Assembly: GCA_002748065.1 (NCBI GenBank)
Contig: PDRJ01000024.1
Location: 26,890-90,889 of the forward strand
Length of the DNA: 64,000 nucleotides
Source: Bacteroidota bacterium
GTDB lineage: Bacteria > Bacteroidota > Bacteroidia > Bacteroidales > BM520
Direction of reading: 5' to 3'
The notes under the pieces are model-generated. The model searched no databases, was not told where the DNA came from, and saw only the letters and a program-made list of their open reading frames with translations. Below, one piece after another: positions 57,944 to 64,000 of this stretch. The stretch's first letter is position 1; every line of letters starts with the position of its first letter. The position numbers and the translations under genes are program-made.

Positions 57944-59026
57944 ATGTTAGTTGAAAATACCGATTATAGAGAAGAATTTTTAGACTTAGATAATCCCTTC
58001 GACGTAAAATTGGTCGACCGTTTTTTGACAGAATTAGGATTTAACTTTGACCGTCAATCCATTGAAGAGACCATTGTTCTCTACAATCTCAACGATGAGA
58101 TTATCGGCACGGGATCGATCCAAAAGAATGTGCTTAAATACGTTGCAGTGGCTCCCAAATACAGGGAGACAGCTGCTTTTCCAATGATCATCTCTCAACT
58201 TACAGAGAAGGCCATCACCCACTATAAAACGGTATTTGTCTTCACAAAGCCTCGCAACGTCGTTGTTTTTAAAGGATTGGGATTTAAGCATATTGCCACA
58301 TCTGAGCCCTATTTCTCTGTGTTGGAATATGGCACAAGCAGTATTGAAAAGTACCAACGAATGATACGGGAAAAGTATCAACAAGAGGCTCAAACAGACC
58401 AGATAGCCTCCATCGTCGTCAACTGTAATCCCTACACCAAAGGACATCAGTTCCTCATTGAAAAAGCAGCTTCTGAAAATGAATGGGTTTACCTGTTTGT
58501 GGTGCAAGAAGACCTCTCTGTTTTTCCCTTCGAGGTACGATGGAAAATCTTAAAAAAGGGGACAGCACACCTAAAAAATGTCATTATGATTCCCGGGGGC
58601 GACTATATTGTATCAGGCAAAACGTTCCCCCAATACTTTTTAAAGGGTGTTGCCGAACAAGAGATTGTTGACTGCCAGGGGCGCTTGGATATTCGAATCT
58701 TCTGCGACTACATCGCCCCTCAGCTCTGTATCAAAAAGCGGTATGTGGGCACGGAAAACTATTGCAAAACAACTGCCGGTTACAACGAAGCCATGCGCGA
58801 CTTACTCCCCAAGGCAGGGATCGAATTTGTCCCTATAGATCGAAAAAAGGAGGTGATCAACAAAGAGGAGGAGTATATTAGTGCTTCCAAAATAAGAAAT
58901 GCCATAAAAAATAATGAGTTGGAGCTCTACTGGCATCTGCTACCCGAGGCCACACAGGAGTTCTTCTTATCGGAAGAGTCCGCTCCTATCAAAGAAAAGA
59001 TAAGGAAATCATATTCAAGACATTAA
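57944..59026 (+). CDS. citC: Citrate lyase ligase (acetate:SH-citrate lyase ligase)
   Basis: Acetylates the thiol of the CitD prosthetic group with acetate and ATP, activating the lyase. Protein of 360 residues. An N-terminal GNAT-like region (KYVAVAPKYRETAAFPMIIS) is followed by a nucleotidyltransferase domain with NCNPYTKGHQFLIEKAASEN near 153 and GTENYCKTTAGYNEAM near 272, then ISASKIRNAI. It follows citXG by 89 nt; a near-match TACCTTTA lies in that gap. citC is last here, whereas in the classic order it comes first. Confidence 0.95.
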   Translation: MLVENTDYREEFLDLDNPFDVKLVDRFLTELGFNFDRQSIEETIVLYNLNDEIIGTGSIQKNVLKYVAVAPKYRETAAFPMIISQLTEKAITHYKTVFVFTKPRNVVVFKGLGFKHIATSEPYFSVLEYGTSSIEKYQRMIREKYQQEAQTDQIASIVVNCNPYTKGHQFLIEKAASENEWVYLFVVQEDLSVFPFEVRWKILKKGTAHLKNVIMIPGGDYIVSGKTFPQYFLKGVAEQEIVDCQGRLDIRIFCDYIAPQLCIKKRYVGTENYCKTTAGYNEAMRDLLPKAGIEFVPIDRKKEVINKEEEYISASKIRNAIKNNELELYWHLLPEATQEFFLSEESAPIKEKIRKSYSRH

Positions 59027-59229
59027 CAAAAGCTTCACCCCCAAAATTCCCCTCCCATAAAGCAGTTGTTCTCTCCTTGAAAAGAGGAAGAGATACAAGG
59101 GGAACAAATTCTTCAAAAAAAAGCAGGGATTACTAAAAAAAATTATACTTTTACTCCCTGAAATTAACGGGAGAAAAAAATGTTATTACTTTGATTTTAA
59201 ACATCTTAAAAATAGCATTCTTCTCCCCA

Positions 59230-59237
59230 TATTTTTG
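59230..59237 (+). promoter_or_regulatory. -7 promoter box for the transhydrogenase genes
   Basis: TATTTTTG lies about 100 nt before the first pnt ATG in a very AT-rich 313-bp gap (59027-59339). I see no gene, RNA or strong hairpin in the rest of that gap. Confidence 0.45.
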
Positions 59238-59339
59238 TTTTTAAATAAAAAACACCTTATCGGTTACACCACAAACAAAAAACAATCCCTCCCAACAAAA
59301 AAAATCAGGGCATAAATTGCAACAATAAATACGAACAAC

Positions 59340-60470
59340 ATGATTCTTGGACTACTAAAAGAACAAAACGAAGAAACCAGAGTAGCGCTACTCCCGGAAA
59401 TCGTGAAAAAATTCACGGATTTACGGGTAAACGTACTGGTGGAGACGCATGCCGGAGAGTTGGCCTTTGCGTCAGACGAAAGTTACCGTAAAGCAGGAGC
59501 AACGATCAAATCACGACAGGAGATCTTTGATACCGCAGAGGTCTTACTGCAGATCCAGGCCCCCGGAACAGAAGAGCTGGAGCGCATCAAGCCCGGACAG
59601 CTATGGATTAGTGCATTCAACCCACTCTCCAACAAGGAGATCACCCAGTTCTTCCTTACCAAAGGGTTAACCTCTTTCAGTCTGGATCTCATCCCACGTA
59701 CCACACGTGCACAGGCCATGGATATATTATCTTCAATGGCTACCGTTGCGGGGTATCAGGCCATTCTGGATGCAGCCATGCAACTGCCCACCTTTTTCCC
59801 CATGTTCATGACCGCTGCGGGAACCATTCGCCCGGCCAATGTCTTGATCTTAGGAGCGGGCGTAGCAGGCCTACAAGCCATTGCCACTGCACGAAAACTA
59901 GGAGCACAAGTACAAGCTTTTGATGTGCGTTCCGCCGTAAAAGAGCAGGTATTGAGCCTTGGTGCAAAGTTTGTCGAGGTAGAAGGAGCAGCTGAAGACG
60001 CTGCTGCAGGAGGATATGCTGTCGAGCAAACCGAAGAGTTTAAGAAAAAACAAAAGGAGGCCATCCATAATAGTGCCATAAAGGCTGACGTGATTGTCTG
60101 TACGGCACAAATTCCCGGAAAGAAGGCTCCCATACTCATTACCCAACAAACTGTTGAGGCCATGAAACCGGGATCCATCATCATTGACCTGGCGGCCTCC
60201 ACCGGCGGAAACTGTGAGGTGACCCAGAACAATAAAACCATTACCCATCAGGGCGTGAAGGTAATTGGAGAGTCCAACTACCCCGCTACCATGCCGGTGG
60301 ATGCCAGTAGAATGTTTGGCCAAAACGTATTTAACTTCCTAAAACTGATGATTGACAAAGAGGGAAACCTCAATCTCAACTTCGAAGATGATATCGTCAA
60401 GGGAACGTGCATTACACACGAAAAACAACTTTATAACGAACGCGTAAAAGCATCATTTGAAACAAAATAA
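59340..60470 (+). CDS. pntAA: NAD(P) transhydrogenase subunit alpha, part 1 (NAD-binding domain I)
   Basis: Domain I of proton-translocating transhydrogenase, 376 residues. It starts MILGLLKEQNEETRVALLPE and has the NAD-binding Rossmann motif LILGAGVAGLQAIATARKLG near 168 plus VSLGAKFVE-type dI features. It moves hydride between NAD(H) and NADP(H) at the cost of the proton gradient. The alpha chain is split into two genes as in Rhodospirillum-type enzymes. The next gene starts 5 nt later. The membrane-anchored part lies in pntAB. Confidence 0.95.
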   Translation: MILGLLKEQNEETRVALLPEIVKKFTDLRVNVLVETHAGELAFASDESYRKAGATIKSRQEIFDTAEVLLQIQAPGTEELERIKPGQLWISAFNPLSNKEITQFFLTKGLTSFSLDLIPRTTRAQAMDILSSMATVAGYQAILDAAMQLPTFFPMFMTAAGTIRPANVLILGAGVAGLQAIATARKLGAQVQAFDVRSAVKEQVLSLGAKFVEVEGAAEDAAAGGYAVEQTEEFKKKQKEAIHNSAIKADVIVCTAQIPGKKAPILITQQTVEAMKPGSIIIDLAASTGGNCEVTQNNKTITHQGVKVIGESNYPATMPVDASRMFGQNVFNFLKLMIDKEGNLNLNFEDDIVKGTCITHEKQLYNERVKASFETK

Positions 60471-60475
60471 TAACG

Positions 60476-60790
60476 ATGGAACAGTTACTCACTTTTTTTT
60501 ATGAATATAAAGAGGCGATCTTCATTCTTGCGCTCGCCATCTTTTTGGGGATTGAGGTGATCTCCAATGTACCGGCCGTCCTTCACACCCCGCTTATGTC
60601 AGGAGCCAACGCCATCAGCGGTGTCATCATCATCGGAGGAATTATCCTGGTGGGTCATGCCGACCTGTCACAATTCTCCGTAGAACTAGTCTTGGGAATC
60701 CTCGCCTTGTTATTCGGAACCCTAAACGTAGTGGGCGGTTTCGCCGTTACGGATCGAATGTTAGAAATGTTTAAGAAAAAGAAAAAATAG
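60476..60790 (+). CDS. pntAB: NAD(P) transhydrogenase subunit alpha, part 2 (membrane)
   Basis: Small membrane subunit of 104 residues that completes the alpha chain. The hydrophobic segments are AIFILALAIFLGIEVISNVP, AISGVIIIGGIILV and ELVLGILALLFGTLNVVGGF. It belongs to proton channel domain II. The gene is 5 nt after pntAA and 6 nt before pntB, so all three are co-translated as a unit. The end is a Lys-rich tail (MFKKKKK). Confidence 0.94.
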   Translation: MEQLLTFFYEYKEAIFILALAIFLGIEVISNVPAVLHTPLMSGANAISGVIIIGGIILVGHADLSQFSVELVLGILALLFGTLNVVGGFAVTDRMLEMFKKKKK

Positions 60791-60796
60791 CATACC

Positions 60797-62239
60797 ATGA
60801 TGGATCAAGTATTAACAACAGCGAACGGAGTAACATTTACCGTAGGTACGGCGCTCCTGGAATTAAGCTATATCATTGCGGCTCTGCTTTTTGTTTTCGG
60901 ACTGAAACGCTTGTCGCACCCCGACACAGCAAGACGAGGCAACATCTGGGCAGCCACAGGAATGGGGCTGGCCATGGTAACCACCCTCTTACTCCATAAG
61001 AACAGTTCAGGAGCCGGGATTCCCCTGGCCAACGTCATAGTCATCCTATTGGTTATTACCGCAGGATCCGCCATTGGTTGGATCGTATCCCGTAAAGTAA
61101 AGATGACCGCCATGCCGCAGTTGGTCTCCCTATTCAACGCTACTGGCGGAGCCGCCTCTGCCCTGGCCGCTCTGTTGGAGTACCCCAATGCCTCCGCAGG
61201 AGAAACATCCTCCATCCTGGTTACCGTACTGGGACTGATTATCGGAGCTGTGGCCTTCAGTGGAAGTATTATCGCCTATGGAAAATTGGACGGAAAAGTG
61301 GGGAACTTTATGAAACCCTTCATGACCTATGTCAACCTTCTGCTCTTACTCATCACCCTGGTGTTCGGAACCTACATTGTGTTCTGCCCCACAGTACCCA
61401 CAGGAGTCCTCTGGCCCATCTATCTATTATTGGCCTTATCCCTGGTCTATGGTGTTATGTTCGTGCTTCCCATTGGAGGAGCCGACATGCCCGTTGTGAT
61501 CTCGCTTCTGAATGCCTTTACCGGTGTGGCAGCAGCTATGGCCGGATTTATCTATCAGAACCAGGCAATGATTCTGGGTGGAATCTTCGTAGGTGCTGCC
61601 GGACTCATCCTGACCCTGCTGATGTGTAAGGCCATGAACCGCTCCTTGCTCAACGTAATCATCGGGGCCTTCGGTGGCGGTGGTGCAGCCCAGGGAGGCG
61701 AACAAGGAACCATCAAGGAGATTACCCTCAGCGATGCATCCATCCTTTTGAGCTACTCCCAAAAGGTGGTAGTCGTTCCCGGATATGGCCTTGCCGTGGC
61801 TCAGGCACAACACATCGCCCATGAACTGGACACCCTGCTGGAAGGAAAAGGCGTTGAAGTAAAATATGCCATCCACCCCGTGGCGGGACGTATGCCCGGA
61901 CATATGAACGTACTTCTGGCAGAGGCTGATGTTCCCTACGACAAATTGATCGAGATGGATGACATCAATCCCGATATGTCCAACGTAGATGTGGTAATCG
62001 TCATTGGCGCCAATGACGTGGTGAACCCCGCCTCACTGGACGATCCCTCAAGCCCCATCTTCGGCATGCCCATTATCAATGCCCACGAATCGAAAAATAT
62101 TATCGTGATGAAACGAGGAATGGGGAAAGGATATGCGGGTATCGAAAATGCCCTCTTCTTCAATGATAAAACACGAATGCTCTTTGGCAATGCCAAGGAT
62201 TCGCTACAAAAACTGGTGACAGAGATTAAAAACCTGTAA
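60797..62239 (+). CDS. pntB: NAD(P) transhydrogenase subunit beta (membrane and NADP-binding domain III)
   Basis: Beta subunit of 480 residues. About nine membrane segments fill residues 15-275. The NADP-binding domain III at the C-terminus has VVVPGYGLAVAQAQH near 317, HPVAGRMPGHMNVLLAEADV near 357 and VIGANDVVNPAS near 398. A terminator follows 60 nt later. With the upstream citrate-lyase and IDH genes, the enzyme could supply NADPH from NADH. Confidence 0.96.
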   Translation: MMDQVLTTANGVTFTVGTALLELSYIIAALLFVFGLKRLSHPDTARRGNIWAATGMGLAMVTTLLLHKNSSGAGIPLANVIVILLVITAGSAIGWIVSRKVKMTAMPQLVSLFNATGGAASALAALLEYPNASAGETSSILVTVLGLIIGAVAFSGSIIAYGKLDGKVGNFMKPFMTYVNLLLLLITLVFGTYIVFCPTVPTGVLWPIYLLLALSLVYGVMFVLPIGGADMPVVISLLNAFTGVAAAMAGFIYQNQAMILGGIFVGAAGLILTLLMCKAMNRSLLNVIIGAFGGGGAAQGGEQGTIKEITLSDASILLSYSQKVVVVPGYGLAVAQAQHIAHELDTLLEGKGVEVKYAIHPVAGRMPGHMNVLLAEADVPYDKLIEMDDINPDMSNVDVVIVIGANDVVNPASLDDPSSPIFGMPIINAHESKNIIVMKRGMGKGYAGIENALFFNDKTRMLFGNAKDSLQKLVTEIKNL

Positions 62240-62297
62240 CCCCGTTTTTTACTCAACGAATTTCCCAATAGACGGATATTCAACATAGATAACAACG

Positions 62298-62334
62298 AAA
62301 CCCAAACCGTAGCTCGCACGGTTTGGGTTTTCTT
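62298..62334 (+). terminator. Terminator of the transhydrogenase operon
   Basis: AAACCCAAACCGT (62298-62310) pairs perfectly with ACGGTTTGGGTTT (62318-62330), followed by TTTTC. Confidence 0.9.
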
Positions 62335-62412
62335 ATTGGTATCAGGAAAAGAACAACCCACCATCAAACATTCATCCCCTGAGGCGTGTTATAGCTCTAA
62401 AAAACCACCACC

Positions 62413-63348
62413 ATGACTCGTTTTATCCTTCTTACCGCTTCCCTCTTTCTGCTACTATATACGCCATCCCCAGCGCAGGAGATCACCCTGGAAACAACGC
62501 ATGGTGTACTCCATGGCACCCTGTTGATCCCCCCCCAACCTACCTCCAAGCAGATACTGGCCATTATCCATCCCGGGTCAGGCCCCACCGACAGAGAGGG
62601 CAACCAGCCACTCCTCAAAAGTAACAACCTGAAGATGCTCGCCGAAGCACTGGCAGCAAAGGGCATAGCATCATTGCGTTACGACAAAAGAGGGATAGGC
62701 GCTAGCCGAATGGCAGGAATGGAGGAGCATCAATTGCGCTTTGAGCACTACGTCACAGATCTAAAGGAATGGATTGCAAAAATGCATCACCAATACGATG
62801 AAATTGTGGTGATTGGGCACAGCGAAGGCGCCCTAATCGGCTTGTTGGCCTCTCAGGGCAACCCCATGGTTACAAAATACATCAGCATTGCCGGTGCCGC
62901 GCAACCTGCCGACCAGGTAATCCTGGAACAACTCTCCCAAAATATGGGAGAAGAGGTTAAAGCCATGGTAGGGCCTTACCTGGAAAAGGTAAAAAATGGT
63001 GACACCATCGCCAATGTTCCGGCATCCCTTATGAACCTTCTCCGCCCCTCGGTACAACCCTATCTCACCTCTTGGTTCCAGTACGACCCCTCCAGGGAGA
63101 TCCAGGCCTTAGATATCCCTATCCTGATTATCCAGGGAGGTAAGGACCTCCAGGTTAGGCAAAAAGAAGCACAACAACTACACCGTCAGGCTAAAGAGAG
63201 TAAATTAGTCCTCATCAGAAAGATGAACCACGCGCTCAAACGCTGCAATACCAACGACTATAAAAAACAGATGGCCATCTACGGAGATCCCTCCCTCCCC
63301 CTTCCCAGGAAACTCACCCGCAGCATCACCCGATTTATCCTGAAATAG
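62413..63348 (+). CDS. Secreted alpha/beta hydrolase (serine hydrolase)
   Basis: Protein of 311 residues with a signal peptide (MTRFILLTASLFLLLYTPSP, cleaved near Ala21). The alpha/beta-hydrolase fold shows HPGSGPTDREG near residue 51, the nucleophile elbow GHSEGA near 135, Asp in IIQGGKDLQV near 238, and catalytic His in MNHALKR near 274. It probably hydrolyses esters or peptides in the periplasm; related proteins are annotated as dipeptidyl-peptidase- or esterase-like. It is a single gene next to a repeat region. Confidence 0.9.
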   Translation: MTRFILLTASLFLLLYTPSPAQEITLETTHGVLHGTLLIPPQPTSKQILAIIHPGSGPTDREGNQPLLKSNNLKMLAEALAAKGIASLRYDKRGIGASRMAGMEEHQLRFEHYVTDLKEWIAKMHHQYDEIVVIGHSEGALIGLLASQGNPMVTKYISIAGAAQPADQVILEQLSQNMGEEVKAMVGPYLEKVKNGDTIANVPASLMNLLRPSVQPYLTSWFQYDPSREIQALDIPILIIQGGKDLQVRQKEAQQLHRQAKESKLVLIRKMNHALKRCNTNDYKKQMAIYGDPSLPLPRKLTRSITRFILK

Positions 63349-63367
63349 CCCTTCATGATAGAGTGGA

Positions 63368-63409
63368 GACGGAAGACAGAAGTCGGAAGACCGAAGATGG
63401 GAGTCGGAA
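63368..63409 (+). repeat. 7-bp repeat array, six units
   Basis: Six heptamers of the form GACGGAA (variants GACAGAA, GTCGGAA, GACCGAA, GATGGGA), followed by the GTTGAGT spacer start. First of three arrays. Confidence 0.85.
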
Positions 63410-63549
63410 GTTGAGTGATAACTTTTTGTGAACGTTACCATTAATCCAAGCTAAAAGCTAACAGCCAAAGGCCAACAATTATCTGAAAATCATACAATTA
63501 TATTTGTTTCAAATGTGATCATGTGACAATGCGGCGATATGGTAATGAA
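63410..63549 (+). repeat. 140-bp repeat unit, first copy
   Basis: Begins GTTGAGTGATAACTTTTTG and ends GCGGCGATATGGTAATGAA. An almost identical 140-bp segment lies at 63578-63717, and a third partial copy starts at 63830. It contains a second 7-bp-type stretch, AAGCTAAAAGCTAACAGCC. Confidence 0.85.
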
Positions 63550-63577
63550 GACGGGAGACGGAAGTCGGAAGACCGAA
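63550..63577 (+). repeat. 7-bp repeat array, four units
   Basis: Four heptamers: GACGGGA, GACGGAA, GTCGGAA, GACCGAA. Confidence 0.85.
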
Positions 63578-63717
63578 GTTGAGGGATAACTTTTGGTGAA
63601 CGTTTCCATTAACCCAAGCTAAAGGCTAATAGCTAACAGCCAACAATTATCTAAAAATCACACGATTATCTTTGTTTTAAATGTGATCATGTGACAATGC
63701 GGCGATACGGTAATGAA
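63578..63717 (+). repeat. 140-bp repeat unit, second copy
   Basis: Same length as the first copy (140 bp) with few differences; it includes AAGCTAAAGGCTAATAGCTA. Confidence 0.85.
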
Positions 63718-63829
63718 GTCGGAAGACGGAAGACAGAAGTCGGGAGACAGAAGACCGAAGACAGAAGTCGGAAGACGGGAGACGGAAGATGGGAGACGGG
63801 AAACCGAAGACGGGAAACCGAAGTCGGAA
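63718..63829 (+). repeat. 7-bp repeat array, sixteen units
   Basis: Sixteen consecutive heptamers, all variants of G-A/T-C-G/A/C-G-A/G-A, covering exactly 112 bp. Confidence 0.9.
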
Positions 63830-63893
63830 GTTGAGGGATAACTTTTTGTAAACGTTGCCATTAACCCAAGCTAAAGGCTAATAGCTAACAGCC
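63830..63893 (+). repeat. 140-bp repeat unit, third copy, broken off
   Basis: Matches the start of the 140-bp unit through TAGCTAACAGCC, then diverges into unrelated sequence. From 63894 to 64000 I see no gene. Confidence 0.75.
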
Positions 63894-64000
63894 GGTAAGC
63901 CCCGTAGGGAGGGATAGGTTCGTTACAACACCAAACAAAGCACCCTTCCCCGTGGCAACGCCTTTGTAACAGCACTATACCAAACACCATCAGCTCCGTA

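Noticed and set aside
63205..63861. Minus-strand frames rich in Leu-Pro-Ser-Ser repeats.
   Set aside because: They are translations of the 7-bp arrays; the repeat length of 7 gives a 21-bp periodic peptide in all frames. No signal of real coding.
63368..63893. Possible CRISPR array.
   Set aside because: Repeats are 7 bp and degenerate, spacers of 140 bp are identical to each other rather than unique, and no cas genes are present.

Overview
The window looks like chromosomal DNA of an anaerobic, amino-acid-using member of the Bacteroidota, most likely order Bacteroidales. Three lines of evidence support this. Many genes have the Bacteroidota promoter box TAnnTTTG a short distance upstream and no strong Shine-Dalgarno. 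Three secreted proteins end in type IX secretion (T9SS) C-terminal domains, two of type A and one of type B (gliding-motility style). The metabolic genes include ferredoxin-dependent 2-oxoacid oxidation, ADP-forming acyl-CoA ligase, citrate lyase and histidine degradation, and no respiratory genes are seen.

Layout. 1-2.7 kb (minus): hutI and the start of ftcD, which turn histidine intermediates into glutamate. 3-5.1 kb: a T9SS-secreted C10 cysteine peptidase. 5.3-5.5 kb: tRNA-Pro and tRNA-Ser. 5.7-16.1 kb: a U32-family protein, a lipoprotein, a small outer-membrane barrel, a LamG/PKD T9SS protein, a DUF349 protein and a patatin with a barrel. 16.2-24.1 kb (minus): valS, a DUF58 protein, trxA and dnaE. 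24.2-28.9 kb: small secreted or unknown genes, including a rhodanese with a Cys-rich tail. 29-32.7 kb: an RNA-metabolism run (CvfB-like S1 protein, THUMP methyltransferase, S4 protein, DEAD-box helicase). 33.7-40.6 kb: an amino-acid fermentation block (ADP-forming acyl-CoA ligase, membrane protein, aminotransferase, four-subunit VorB-type 2-oxoacid:ferredoxin oxidoreductase). 40.8-43 kb: a TPR protein and typA. 43.3-48 kb: a GH31 glucosidase overlapping a macro-domain gene, then a GNAT-nitrilase fusion. 48.3-62.2 kb: acnB-type aconitase, monomeric NADP isocitrate dehydrogenase, citDEF, fused citXG, citC, and the three-gene proton-translocating transhydrogenase. 62.4-63.3 kb: a secreted alpha/beta hydrolase. 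63.36-63.9 kb: a tandem repeat built from 7-bp units.

How the genes may work together. Histidine degradation gives glutamate. An aminotransferase, an oxoacid:ferredoxin oxidoreductase and an ADP-forming ligase give ATP from amino-acid carbon. Aconitase, IDH, citrate lyase and transhydrogenase sit side by side with no citrate transporter, sodium-pumping decarboxylase or CitAB regulator. This suggests, as an inference, that citrate here is an internal intermediate linking 2-oxoglutarate to acetate plus oxaloacetate, with NADPH supplied by the transhydrogenase.

The most unusual non-coding feature is a dispersed 152-bp MITE-like element. It has about 19-bp imperfect terminal inverted repeats, and 5-bp direct repeats flank intact copies. 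Three copies are full length at exactly 152 bp (two in tandem), two are longer or diverged, and three are remnants. Copies cluster at the 3' ends of genes and in two cases overlap a stop codon. No transposase gene lies in the window.
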